Part shown: in pieces, positions 12,506 through 27,500 of the stretch
How the letters are laid out: each line of letters opens with the position of its first letter
Position numbering within the stretch: position 1 is the stretch's first letter
Assembly: GCA_958298945.1 (NCBI GenBank)
Contig: OY282609.1
Location: 36,181,212 to 36,245,211 of the forward strand
Source of the DNA: Atherix ibis
Lineage: Eukaryota; Arthropoda; Insecta; Diptera; Athericidae
Length of the DNA: 64,000 bases
Direction of reading: 5' to 3'
Translations under genes and position numbers: made by a program
Notes under the pieces: generated by a model
What the model saw: only the letters and a program-made list of their open reading frames with translations
Told to the model about the DNA's origin: nothing
Database searches by the model: none

Positions 12506-15500
12506 GTAAGTCATTTTTACATAATTTTTACTATTTTGAATTTATTTTATTATTGGGTAATTTATAATAGAATTACTTATCGTTTTCCACCAGCAAGATA
12601 TATGTAGCTCAGATAAAAGTAGCTCGTGTATATAAAATAAACTTAAGCGAATTCTCATGAATTTAAAGGAAAATATGTACCATAAAATATTTTGTTTAAT
12701 TTTATAAATTCCAATCTTCTTCTATAATACAATAATAACAAAAATATTTGCACATATTACGTCGTAAATAAAAGATATTTTTTTCTAAATTGTCATTTTT
12801 ATCAGTATTTAGAAGCTTTATTCTTATTTAATCTACTTGTTAAATAAATAACAACAAATCGAGATACTGAAAAATATTTAATCACTATTTCTAAATTCAT
12901 ATTCAAGTATATAGATAGTTTTATCTAACGAATAATTGTATAAAATAATTCTAAGAATTGTCCAAAATAAGTGAACGTTTTATTGCAAAATTCAGGAAAA
13001 CCGTCCAAAATACGATTTAATTTTTTTCAACTTTTTTTTTTATTATGGTAAACATATTATAACTATTTGAATTTGGTAGAATAATGATATCTTATCAGAT
13101 TAGCCGATACAAACTAGAACTAAATCTTATGCATATAAAATCAATTTAAAGTTAAAAAAATCATAGAAATGTAAATATTTACTTTGATTACTGAACAATA
13201 TTAGGTCAAGATAATTTATTCATATATTAGAGTTCTGAAAAATCGTTGTGGGTTATAATTTTAAACCTTATTTAAATAAATATATATTTAAAATTTGAAG
13301 AAAAAAATATATTTCCTAATATCTCTTTTATAGAAACATAGTCTATAAAAATGTATTATTTTATCGAAATTTCGGAAATAATATTCCAAAATTAAAAGTA
13401 AGCAAATATTTTATTAATTTTCTTCTATTTAGAATAAATTTATTTTGTATTCAAAAAGTTCTTTTGAGCAACTAATACTCTTCCCTAAAATTATTAACAA
13501 TTATAATTAGGTATTTCAATTGTTGTCATTCATTACTATAAATACTTTTTACTTAATAATTGATCAAATTTTGTGTATAATTGTGGATCTATTTCACTGA
13601 TAACGAGTTGATATTGGTTTTGAGCTCTTGGAATTGTATTTAGAAAAAAACCTTATTTTCCACATAGCGCCACAAGAAGTCGAACAGCGTTAAATCACAT
13701 GATATTATATTGGTGGCCAATTTATTGTACCATATATCACTTCTTCGCAATATTAGACGTCCATTGAATTTGTTTCAATAAATCGATTGTTTCTTAGGTA
13801 GTGTGGTACGTAACACCGTCATGTTGCAACCACAAGTCATCGACATCCATGTCAACAAAAAAAGGTCATGTCTCTGTACTGCACTGCATTAACAGTAACT
13901 GTAGCACCAGCCGTATTTTCGAAAAAAATAGGGACCGATATAGCCAAAAGATGATTTTTCTGAAAAACCACCTTTCATAGATCCGACCATTTTATAATGA
14001 ATTTAAATTATTTTAATACAATTTTCAAGCAAAATTTATGGAATTATAAACTTTCATTGTGAACATGTCAAAAAACTGAATGATAGAACAGTCAACATAG
14101 CTAATTTCAACCCTATTATATGAGCTCAACTAACTTGAAAAAAAATTTGAAATTGGTAGATCCCTTGTATATGCCAGAATCTCATTACCAAATACTTTCT
14201 GCAATAAAAAAATTATTCTCTTACCTTTTTTCGATAATTTTTGTAGAAAAAAAAATTTTTAATTTTTTATCGAAAGAAATTTCAAATGTTTAAAATATTT
14301 TTAATTCTTTATCGAAAGAAGTATTCAAAGATATAGAACATTCAAATTAAATAAATTAATTCATTTATTCTATTTTCTTTAACTGGACCTTATATATATA
14401 TATATCGTTTAATGCAATTCTAATGCATTCTCTAGTTAAAAAATAAGAAAATTAATCACTGCAATATTTATGTTACATCGGAAGAAATAGAAAGCAATAC
14501 CAATAAATGTGGTTGTAAAAAAAAAACGATGGAAAAATTATATCAACTTTTTGAAAAAAATCTTAATCAAAATTTCTCCAATAAAAATGAATTTATTAAA
14601 TAAAATTTTAACCTCAAACGTATTATATAATTAAAACGATTTCACTAATAAAAATAATGAATAATTTGTTATAGGTCTAAATCATACCATGGATAGAAAC
14701 ATAAACCGAATGCAAAAGATAAAATTTTCTTTAAAAAAATATATTGCAAATGAATATCTGTTTTATACTGTATTCGTAGATAAAGCATATAAATAACATG
14801 TAAATGAATGATATTTTTAGTTTATGATATAAATATCACAAAATTTTACTTAAATATTCCATAATAATTTTAAGGTACATAAGTATGGTATGTAAATTGA
14901 ATGTATACAGATATCTCTTATGACTCATTTAATAATTTCTTTAGCTTCCGCCAATTTGAAATCGTTAGATACATAAAAGTTGTTCGAGTTCAAGGACAAA
15001 AGACATACTCTTTTGACGAATAATAAAAATATCAATGACCTCCACTAATATTTAATGAATAATCAAATATTATTTGTAAAAGTAGGTCGACGCCATCATA
15101 AATATATTAACGTGCAAAAACAAAAATCCATACGCCTTCAGAAAAGAATCTTTAAAAAGGTTTTTGTTCGATTATATTCCTTGTTTAAATGAAAAAAGCA
15201 TTTTCAACTTGACTTTTCTATCTTTTTTTAATCAAATAATAATAGACATTAGAAGTGTGTATCATAAATTTTAAATTTCTAACAAATTTCGAAACTTTTC
15301 ACCGAATATGATTCTATTAAAATTCGAATTTCCAAGAATATTTAATTTAATATAATTATCTACCTAAATTTATATTATATTTAAAAAAAAAATCAAATTT
15401 TATGTGATAATATACAATAGTATAATTTTATATAAAAATAAAATTTTCTAAAGAAAATCGTTAAAATAAAGAATTTTAATTAATAAAATGAAAGAAAAGA

Positions 15501-18500
15501 AAAATCATCTGTGAAAATCTAAACGAAATCAAAAAAATCTATTTCTTTAAATAATTCACATAATCGTACAGCTAACATATTTTAATATTATTTTTAGAAT
15601 AGATGTTGGCTGGATACTAGCGTATAGAGATGACAATTGCATAGACAAATTAATTTACGATAATAATTCAGCACATTTTTTCACAGTGGCAAAATGTGCT
15701 GAATTATATTATATTATATTGTATGATATATAAAAGTTGCTGAAGACGTAGGATAGAGGTCACATGGTAGCATCATAAGCATAAGTAAAGGCAACAATTT
15801 GATATTGTATGAATTGCCGAAATCGGTTTAACAGTTAGTCAAAATAGTTGAAGATAATTAACTGAAGATTTTCTTATAGGGTTAAGTTGATTAGTTTTAA
15901 ATTCTCAAATAAAAAAAAATAATATATGATTATCTATTAGAGTACAATGTATGAAATTTTTATTCATCTGTCTGCAAAAAAAAACTCGAAAGTTTTCGAT
16001 AACAGTTGACCAAAATTTTGCAAAAGACAAAAGAACATTCTGCTTGTAGATCAGTCTGTATGTCTACGAACAATTATTTGTCGTTTAATCAGACGAGAAC
16101 AAGTAGAAACTACTATAAACACAATTTTCTCCGCCATATAATATATTTGCCTATTATTCAAATTTCTTAACTTGAGCAGGAAATTAACATGGAATAATAA
16201 TCCTGCATTTTGTGGTTTGTATACGAGTTTATTGAAAATTACAATTCCAAAAGTTAACTTTTATACAATACTCGTATTTTTTTAATAACTTAAAAATGTC
16301 CATAAAAATCTTTTATACGATTTTGTATTTTCCAATTTTTTTCTCTCAAATATTTTGTTGAGAAAAATATCCAAAATCATTGTATAAAAATATAAGCACA
16401 TTTCTCATGCATATTTTTTATATTGAATTAAAAGAGGCACATGGAACAAATTCAAATGAATTTATTTGTTGGAAGAAAAACTATATATATTCAAATAAAT
16501 TCGAATACTAATGGAAAATTAAAATTTAACAAATAAATAAATCTTAAACAAAAATGACAATTCTGTCTTTTGCTATAAGCATTAATATGCGAAAATAAAT
16601 ATATTTTTGTACTCAAAGAAGACTTTTTTTTAATGAAAAAAAAACCAATACAGATACATCCATTCACTTAAATTATATTTATCATAGTAAGAAAATTTTT
16701 AATTTAAAAAAAGAAAAAGAAAAATTTACAAAAAATTAAAGAATAAACATGTAGATTTTCCTTTCAACTTAAACAATTTCTGATGCTTGCTCAATGACAA
16801 CGATCCATAAAAAATGTCACAAATAAAAACAAAATAATGTACACACTCTGACTAAATTATTTTAAACAAAAAAAAAAACATTGTTATTCGCAAATCATTA
16901 TACAGAAAAAACGTAGGAGGATATTCTATTCTAGCATGTGTTGTATTTAGGTGCTCGTACCAAAGTAAAATTTCCTCATTTTAATGAGACTGCTCATACT
17001 GGTAAAAGTTCAATAATAAATGCTCCATTTTGAATGAAGGCTTTTTACTATTATAAATGCACATAATTCTTCATAGAGTGAAATGAAAAGAAAATGAAAA
17101 CAAAAATGGCTTTTAGTAGAGTATTTTTTAAAGATAAAAAACGTTTCTATAAGACTAAATAAAAGTGTATTTCTACAAACCAAAATATCCACTACAAATT
17201 ATATCGTATAATACTAGATTTGTCGACGCGCCTTGCTACGCCGAAATAAATAAGAAAACACAGTTTTGTGCTGCATCTAGCGAACAATGGATTAAACTCG
17301 ATCAAAAATTTATGAAAGTTTTGACTTTCGATTCACTGTTTTAATTGAAATTCGATTCATTATTTGAATTGAAGATCAATATATTACAAATAGGAGTTTC
17401 GAGTTGCGTTTGGTGCCACGGCATGTGTGGAAGTTATGGGAAATGAACGTGCAGATTAGTTGGCTGGAGAAACTTTCCGATGATCTATGCTGACAGCTAT
17501 ACCTAATACGCCTCGCCTATTAACAGGATAGCAAACAACATCCTCTGCTATACGTAGAAATACAGACTGACTAATAGTCTTTTGAGCATCTCATTGCCCA
17601 ACTACCAATAAACCAGTCTACTTAACATCCTTACCGGAAAGGACATGCTAGTCTCACCCAGAACTTTCTTTTTGGAAACCACATACAAATCCTGTGGCGT
17701 TCTGCTAACTATGCCACTTATATATGAAGCGAATGTCATTAAAATAAGATTTTTTTTCTAATTAGGGTTTCTCCTATTTTGGAGATCCTAGATCTAACAA
17801 TTTCATTTCCACATCCAGTTTTTAACCTGATTAAACATGCTCAAGAATGTTTACACAACTGTAACTGTTCTATCCTGCTAAAAACTGGCCAGATTAATTT
17901 TGGAAACTCGTAACGCCCATTCACAAAGAACTTGAAGTCGCCAAATGGCGTCACGCTCATGTTTAAAGAACCTTACATACGAATAATATATTTCGATTTT
18001 TCCATTGTTTTTTCCCATTATTTTTCAATCTTCCGATATATTTTTCTGCAAGAACCGTGAATGCTATCAATAAAAGCAAACTATTAATTATTCCAGACGG
18101 ACCTAAAGAAGTGTGCATATAGAGAATATACGATAGAAGATAGAAGATGTCGAAATAATAATAAAAATAATGTAATGTTATTGTTATAGTTAAGTTTAAA
18201 AAATATTTTGAAAATAAGAACTAACAGTCATGTAGATAAACTTAACGAAACAATCAACTGCGGCCATTTTGTAAATTAATAATTATCATCCAATACTGTC
18301 ATGGCAATATATATATAAATATATGCTAAAGTTTACAAATTTCAAAAATACATTTGAGAGATGTATTTATCTTTCGCAATTGATATTATTACTAATACCA
18401 TTAGTATTTCCGGTTACAAAAATATATTGACTATAATTTAATTTTAACCTCATAATTGTCTACAGCTTTAATTTTAATAAATAATACTGGTTGATTATTC

Positions 18501-21500
18501 TGTGTACAATTTATAATTATTTAGTTATTGTCAATTTATTATCAATAATCTTTATTAATAAGGATTAATTAGTCATAGCAATAATTCTATTTTAGATAAA
18601 TATACATATAGAAATCTTCGTAAAAACATTTTCCGACATTCTTCTATTAAATATTTATTTAATAATATAAACTGCAATAATATAATATAAAAAGCAACGA
18701 TAATCGAGAGATTGCAATTTAATTTAGAATTGTTTGCACAAAAAACCAACGTTTATCAATTTGAAAGATATAATTTTGAATTTTATAATATCTTCGTAGT
18801 ATTAATGATACGAAAAGCAGCCTCTAATCCTGAAAAAAAAGATTTATTCACAAACACTATATTTTTGTTGATCTTTAATATTAAATATAACATATATATA
18901 ATATACAGTTTGGAGAGATATATTTCTTCTATATAAAAAAAACCTTTTTCTAAATAAAAAAAAGCATACCAATTTAAATGGATATATTTGAAAAAAATAC
19001 AAGATAATAAATTCATTTTAAATTTTGAAAAAAAATGTAATAAATATAAAAAAAAATCTAAAGATCCCAATATTCAAATAATTGTACATTAGCACATGTG
19101 CACCAGATTAATTCAAATCAATAAATGTATAAAATTAAAAATAAAACGTATAGTAATAAGTTTATTTTTATTGTATTTAAAGTAATCCAATTTTATGGGT
19201 TATTTGTTATATAAGAGATATTTCCAGACATATTATTTGTTATAATTTGGCATATATACCAACAAAATATGTCAAAGTATATTAAAGTATATTAAAATAT
19301 ATAAAAGTGACAAAGAGGGAAAAATAGATAAAAAATAACCAAAAGTTATTGTCAGTATTATATATTGGATACTATTGTAAGTATATAACTATTTTAAATA
19401 TAGATTTTCTATAAAATATATATAAAATTGGTATATATAAAATTTAGAATGTTAATTTAAAGATATTATGATTTATTTAAAATTTAAACATCCTAGTTAA
19501 ACCAGCAATTGCACAAATTTAACTCAAAACTTCGAAATATTTAATAAATAATTGAAATTATTACTTATAATAAATGACAAAAAAATATGGTTTTATTTTA
19601 AGATAAATTATTAGAATAGATTGATTTAAATAATTATTTTTTTTACTTTGTTATTTTGCTAACTTATTAATTTTCAATTATATCAAAATAATTTTACGAT
19701 AAATATTTTAACATAATAATAATAAATAAATATATAATAAGATGCTATTTATTATAATACTAATAAATAATTAATTTTCATATTGACCACTTTTATAATA
19801 ATCAATTATCATTGCTTTTATCCATTTTAAGCTAATGATATATCTGAAATTAACAAGGTAATTTAAAGACATTATTTAAAATGAATTGTAATTGAATAAA
19901 TAGTGAACATTATTTTTGCACTATTACATTGTATGCATTTTTTTCTAAAAAGAATAAACGTATATGTATGTGCATCGGAGGAAATACTTCCCATCGGCCT
20001 TGTTGCGTACGATTAAATTTAACAAGCAAACCCATATTGAACATGAATAAGAAGCTAGAAACTGTGGACATAACTAGTTACCTGACACAACCATAATTGG
20101 AACATCCAATGATATATTCTATGTAGGAAAGATGCTGATTACTCGGTCAATTTATCGTTCCACCTTATCCAATGATTTTGTTGGTTTATTACCTTACACG
20201 TATAATCAACAATATATTATATATAATATCAAATATTCGTAATAGACTATAGATATTGAATTACAATTATTTGAATCGAAACAAAAAACCGCAACTTTTA
20301 TTTTTTCTAATAATTTTTATCCCGATTTAAACCAACAACAAAAAAAATCAAAAATCAAAAACTCACTAAAGAATTACCTTTGTTGCTTTATTTTCTATTT
20401 ATATTTTTAAATAATTTATATAATTATAGAATTTCACATTTATTAAGAAAAACTTTCACTCTTTTGTATTCGGAAATTTTTTAAGTACAAAAATCTATTG
20501 TTTGTGATATAAGAAAATTATATTCTATACGAAGTTAATTATTGTGAATTTTATAAAGTCAAAAATTTCGTATTAACATGAAGACGATGCATATTTTTAT
20601 TTGTTTTTTTTTTGTCTATTTACGATGAATTAACAAAAATTTATTTGTCCCAGATTGTTGATTGTAAATACGTACAATATACAATTCTGTTCGAAAAATT
20701 AGGTCTCATTTATAACTGATATAGCTATAAATATAAATAAAATGAATAAAAGTGATTTTCAAGTTTAATTCTCAAGAGAAGAAAAAACCATTTATAATAT
20801 ATAAGGTTGACTTATTTTATTTTCATTTTTATTAGATATAAATTTTCTCTAAAGTGTTTTTATTTCAAAATTTTGGTATTTATGTTAAAAGTGAAATAAC
20901 ATTTTCTCAAATTCAAACGTTTAAGTTGTTTGGTGGTGATACGCTTATAATAAAAACCCCCAGACTTTTTTTACTTCTTTATTAATATTTATTTTTTTTT
21001 TTTTTCTCTATATAATAAACTTGAAAAATTATAATTAATTGAATTAGTGCTATCTAAAAAAACCGTTGAAGCAATATTTTGCGATACAAATCAAATTACA
21101 AAATAAAATATTTTTACCAAAATGCAATATTCTATTAAATTCTAAATTATTAATAATCGATAAATTATGGAAATATTAAAATTAATAACTTATATATAAT
21201 TATTAAAGTGCATAAGTTTATTGTTAAATAAGCAGATTATGGTTAATACATATTATATATTAAAAGAGGATACAATCTGTTATTTCAGGTTGTATCCTCT
21301 TTTAATATTTATTAGTGGTATTAACCATAATCCGATTTATATGAAAATAAGAAAATTCAACAACAAAAAAATTGAATTAAAAAAAAAAAAAAGTAAAAAT
21401 TAATAAAATGAATAAAATAAATTAAAACGCTTATTTAAAAAAAATTAATTAGTTAACAGAAAATATGGTAAAAAAGAAAGGCAAATTTTATAACAATTTA

Positions 21501-24500
21501 TACAAAAGTCTTTAACTATTTATTATTTCATAAATGCTTTCTATTTTTTTTAACAACAAAACAAATTATATCATTTTCGCAAAAAAAGCGAAGCCGTAAT
21601 CATTTTTTTTTAACTTTTTTTTTAGACGTTAAAGATGAGATAACTATTAGATAAATAGATTTTATCATATAAAGACTTAAAAAACCATATAAATTGTTTT
21701 GGTAATTAAGTAATAAAATTTTATTATAAACTACTCTTTTATATGAAGATTACTTATTCCAAATCAACCAATTTACTTTTAAAATATATATCCGTATTTA
21801 AAAAAAAATTATACTGGAAATCGAAATAGTTTTCAAAATTAAACATTCTCGAATATCAAATAAAAATTTTAAGTTTGTTCATAACTACAAAAACAAAATA
21901 TTTTTATGCGCGTCAAATGCTTCTGTACGCAGATAAATACACATATCTAATTTTATTCTTTGGAGTTATTAGATATTTGAATTATATAAAAAATTAAGAA
22001 AATTTTTCAACATCTTATCAAAGACAAATTTAAATGGCTAGTGGACAGACAATCATAGATTTAATATAATTTTATGTAGAAAATGTAAAAAGAATTATAA
22101 ATAAATCACCTAATATTTAATATGTGAATGAAAACTACTGATGCCAACAAAAAAAAAATCAAACGTTCGATGTGTTGATTAAAAAAAAAGAGAAAATATT
22201 TAGAAAAATACAAAAGTTGTAGCAAGTGGGTGGATGGGTGTTTATAACGATAATTCTATTTTACGCGTGTGTTTTATTCAAGGACGCAGTAAAATATTTC
22301 ATCTTGGCGCAAAGTGTAGAATTTGAAAAAAATTATATGACAAAAAAAGAAAAACCTATTTTCATATGGTTAATGCTCGTATACACATACACATATGTGT
22401 ATATGTTCTAACAGTTTGATTGATTGAATTTCCATTAAGAATTTATTCATGTTAGTAACCAGGAAATAAGTCTAATTTGTCAGCATATACTTTGCACATT
22501 CAAAAAATTGCCCCGTGAATTTATTTATCTTCAATTGATTTCTCTTCATGGTATCGCTATAGAGCAGAGATAAAAAGCTATTTTCTGCCTAGAACGTCAT
22601 TGACCTCATTATTGTTTTTTTTTTATATTTTACTATTAAACCTATCTATTAATTAATTTATGTTTTTTGCTCATCCTCATCTGGTAAAGCGTGTTATGTT
22701 CAAATACAATAGAGTTTTTTAACCTCTTCATCGCGAAAAATTGTTTTTAAATGAATAAAACAGTTTTATTGTTTATTTTTTGTTTTACATACTTCGAAAG
22801 TATAAAAAAAATTTAATAAGTTGTTTTTAAATAAGTTAATTAAGAACATTCAAAATATTTAAGATTAATGGCAATTTAATTTAAAAATTTAACAGCTAGA
22901 TTTTAATTAGCATTAATTTCATACTTTTTTAAATAATATGATTTCAGTTATGGAACACCGCCAGCTCCTGCAGCACCAGTTACCGGTTCTATTCCTAGCC
23001 GGCGATTACAAACACAGATGACTCATGAACCGCCTGCTTGCGTTCAAAATGCAATGCTTACAAAAGATAAGAAACCATTTACATATACTCCGGGGGGTAT
23101 TGACTTATCGCAAATTAAATCGCCACGTATGGCTAAACGAATAGCAAGAAATGCTCAATATGAAGGCATCACAGGACCTCCGAAACCATCACCGTTAGCA
23201 CAACCAATTTCCAATCAAGCACCACTACCGCCCTCAGTACCCATGGCTGCATCAGCTATGGGAATGCCAGTCCAAGTTTTTCCGACCGGGCCTCCACCTC
23301 CACTACCACACTCAGGTGCTCCTCCACCACCGCCGCCTATGAAAAACACGCTTTCTGTCCAAACCAATGGCACTGAAAAAAGAAAGTCCACGTCACCTCA
23401 AAACTTTGAACCGCCTCCGTTAGGATTTCGACCCGAAATCAAAATACCCCCGAATCCTATGGCGAGCTTGAAACGAGTACCTAAACCTCAACCAAAGGAT
23501 ACCTTCTGGATCGAAGAATACCGTAAAGAAAGGTCAACTAGTCCAACTGCATTAACGAAGAGAACAAATAAAGGTAAATCAATTATCAAATAGTGCGATC
23601 ATATTCTTCTGTATTTTCATTTTTCAAAGATCAAGGATTTGTCGACCAACACAATCAAATTAATTCAGCAAATTCGTATGCTGCACCGCCGCCTAATTTG
23701 GAACAGGCTAACTCCCATCAACAAGGTGACCATGGCCTTCCTCAAAAAGACTACACATCTCCACAGAAAGTCCAGGAGCCAGAATGGCGAAAACAATCTA
23801 CACAAAATAAGCGTTCCCCAAGTCCAACAAAAATTTCTCCTGGGTCATGTTCACAACCAGAAACACGAGATGATAGTCCATTTCACTGTTCTGATTTGCC
23901 GAGCCTACCTCGTCCGCTAAGTCCGATTCGTCTAAATTCAAACCAAGCAAATAGCAATGACACTAATAGTATTCAGTCTCCATCCGATTTGAGCTCACCA
24001 ACAACCACCCAGCAATCTGTACAACAGAAAAATGTAAGTTAAAAAAGTCAAATTCCGTTTTTGGTTCTTGTAATCGCCCGTATTACGAAACACACGCCTA
24101 TTTTTGGAATTCTTAAGAAAAAATTATTCTTCTTTAATGCAACCTGTCTGTCTATTGCTCTTAAATGCCGCGTTTCTTATTTTGATGCATACTTGTGTAT
24201 GAACATTTTTTGCTTAATCGGGCTGCTAACTATAAATAGATAACAGAAAATTTTCTGATTTTAATTCGTAGAGTAAAAATCTCATTCTTAATCGTCTTTT
24301 TTTAGAAAAGTTCTTGATCAATGACCTTGGTCTCTGCTGCTTTTCGAGATAATATTATTTTTATAATTCCATTAATTTATTAGTAATTAAAAAAACAAAA
24401 ACAAAATTAAATACTTTAATTAATAATAATAAAAATTTATATATAAAGGCGCAAGTTGGGTCTTTATATATACCACCAGTGGCACCTGAAAATTTGGCTA

Positions 24501-27500
24501 CCAACAAGCAGCAACAGCAGCAAGAACTACAATTGAAACGCCAACAGGAGTTGGAGCAGCAACGAATACAAGAATGGGAAAAGCAAAGAGAAGAACAAAT
24601 AGAACGTGTTCGCCAGGAGCAGTTTGAGCAGCAAAGGCAGAAGCAATTGGAACAACAGCGACAACAACAATTAGAACAACAACGTAAACAACAAATTGAG
24701 CAACAACGGCAACAGCAATTAGAACAGCAACGGCAACAACAATTGGAACAGCAACGAAAGCAACAACTGGAACAGCAACGACAGCAGCAACTTGAGCAGC
24801 AGCGACAACAACAGTTGGAACAACAACGACAACAACAGGTGGAACAGCAACGACAGCAGCAACTTGAGCAGCAGCGACAACAACAGTTGGAACAACAACG
24901 ACAACAACAGCTTGAGCAGCAACGTCAACTGCAACTAGAACGTGAAGCCACTACGACAAATGCCCAAACTCTACCTTGGATGTCGCAAAAACAAAATATG
25001 AAGGAAGTTCCAGAATGGATACGTGATGATGATGAACTTGCCAATAATCAAGCTCAATCCAATCAAAATGTTTCATCAAATCAAATAAACTCAACTCCGA
25101 GAAATGAACCATCCACACCTTTATCGCCATCCTCATCAATAACTTCTTCGAATATAAAAGTAGATAAATTTTAGCCTAATAATGTTAATAAATTAATAAT
25201 TTTATTTTGTAAACTTTTCGTTTATTCAGGAAAGAATTATTCCAATTCAAATTGAATCAGGTTCGACACCAACTCCAACTGCAACACCATCAACTTTAAG
25301 TTCTTCGCGAACACCATCGACTCCTGGATTTGGACCACAGCCTTATAACAATTCTAATCAACAATTTAGCAGCGTACCATCGCCAGCCTCCGGCTATATT
25401 AGCCCCATCAGTGGTAAAGTTCTTTACTTTTTTTAGAAATTCTTTTTAAATAGTTTTGAGATTAAAATTATTATTTAACCAATCTTTTAGGTTTTAATGT
25501 ACCAACAAATATCAATCGTAACGCAAATCAATTTGTCGATCAAGGTTACAATAACTATCCCCAACAGTGGGCAGGGCCAACGCAGAATCGTGTCATGTCA
25601 CCACCAATTCAGCCACAACAACAACAACAACCGCAGTGGACAGCCGCAAATCGTGTAGCGTCTCCACCTATTCAACTATCGCAGCAGAAAACTGGAGTTA
25701 CCAGAATTATACCAATTACTATTGAGGGACAAGAAAGTCCCTTCAATCCAAATATGGTTAGGGGCCCTATTGCACAAACACCAACAATTCTACAAAAGTG
25801 AGTTTATCCTAGAAATGTATGCACAAAAACACAAAGTTGCGTAGAGACTGCCATCTATTTTTTGGGGGGCCTCTAATAAGCTCCGAATAGATATACATAT
25901 TACGTTACGGCTCAAAATAAACGAAAATATAGCCGAGATATTTTAATTTGAAGTTTCTATAGCAGTTATCTGAACCAAATAAATAAAAAATTGTAGAGCA
26001 AAGAAGACCTACTGTACATTTATAATTTAAAAATTCATTCTTTTAGCATAGTGGTAAAACTCACTCATACTTACCCATAAAAACAATAAAAAAAACTATC
26101 CCAAAATTTTGAAATTTTCGTGAAATCAATTATATAGAAAAAATATCTTCTATCAAATTATAAACAGAAAATCTTCTCTCATTTAAAATTATTGAAATGT
26201 TTAATCTACACCAGAGATACAATTTTGAGGCATTACCATATGGTTCAAAGTGGCACCATATTAAGTATTTGCTAGCAACATTATCAAAGTTTCAAAAAAT
26301 TAGAATTTTAGTTCTAATAAACTTTCAATAAACAGCCTTAGAAGAAAATTTAAAAATTCATTACAAGATTATTTTTATTTAATAGTTTTTAGGGACAAGA
26401 GTGAGTCTAGAAAGCTTTAAATATTTACATTGTGTTACTTGTGATATTTTTTTTATTTACCATAAATATTTTAAATCATAATATCTCGTAACAGTCTCTG
26501 AGCTTATTAAAGGCAACACGAAAAAAAGTTACTCTTAAGAAAACTCATTTACGAGTACGAAGAAGAGACCTCCACAAGATTTCAAAAATCATCTAAAAAC
26601 TTCCGAAAAAAAAGGAAATAACTATTTTTTTCTTATTCGTGTGGATGTCTCATAAAAACTGATTTAATTAATTCTTATTTTTACAATACAAATTGGGTAT
26701 TGTAAAAATAAGAAATAATTAAATCAGTTTTTATGAGACATCCACACGAATAAGAAAAAAATAGTTATTTTCTTTTTTATATTTGCTTTTTTGATTTTCA
26801 TTTTTTTATGTTTCAGTAGCTCTAATAATATGCTTTTATTGAATTTTTATAATGCAATTGATTTTTTTCATATAAAAATAGTGGCAATCATAGATATATA
26901 ATACACGACTGCCCCCTCGAAGCCGAGATACGCTTTCAAAAAAGTAGGCTCAGGTATCAATGTAAAACTGATGACGATAAACTTAATAATGAATATCAAA
27001 TCATGAGTAAAATAACCAGGCACTATTTCAAATTCATATTTCGAACTCATTTTGTTTGTTAATAGAGTTAAAATTATTCTTTTCTTTTCTGCGTAAACAT
27101 CATAAGATTCGTGTTTTATTTGTATATATTTTACTATCAGAAGATAGCATATTATCCAAATTAATTGGCATTTTGTATTCAAATTAATATTTGTAATAAA
27201 ATTCAATATTTTTGTATCATCAATTCTCAAAACATAAAAAACTAGAGTAAAAAAAAATTTATGCAAAATATAGTTGAATTTTGTAGAATATTCTTTTGAC
27301 GTCCATGTACTTCTGCAATTTAAAACTAATTTTTTTTGTTGGAATTTTTATGGAGAAATAATATTTGTTTTTTAAGCACTTTACTGTACTCATAGTTAAT
27401 TTAAATACATAATTGTGTCTAATTGCATCATCTTTAATACTTCTAAATTTACGTAAAAATAACTAGCTTATTGAAATGTTGCCGTTTTAGCACAAAATAT

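Larger units (their letters stand above)
12506..22947 (+). other. Intron 1 of the muscle scaffold gene (10.4 kb)
   Basis: This very long first intron begins GTAAGT and ends TTTCAG. It contains a mariner-type relic (13560-13990), two hairpins (15663-15707, 21236-21331), an RNase-H-like LINE relic (about 17220-17950) and much simple AT-rich DNA. First introns of this size in fly muscle genes commonly carry enhancers and alternative first exons. None can be pinpointed by eye here. Confidence 0.75.

Noticed and set aside
24719..24934. Leucine-rich minus-strand ORF
   Set aside because: It is the antisense reading of the CAG/CAA-rich coiled-coil repeat on the plus strand.
26868..27266. 132-codon minus-strand ORF in intron 6
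   Set aside because: It starts without context in AT-rich DNA and encodes an I/F/Y/K-rich translation without a known motif. It is probably chance, though a mobile-element fragment cannot be excluded.
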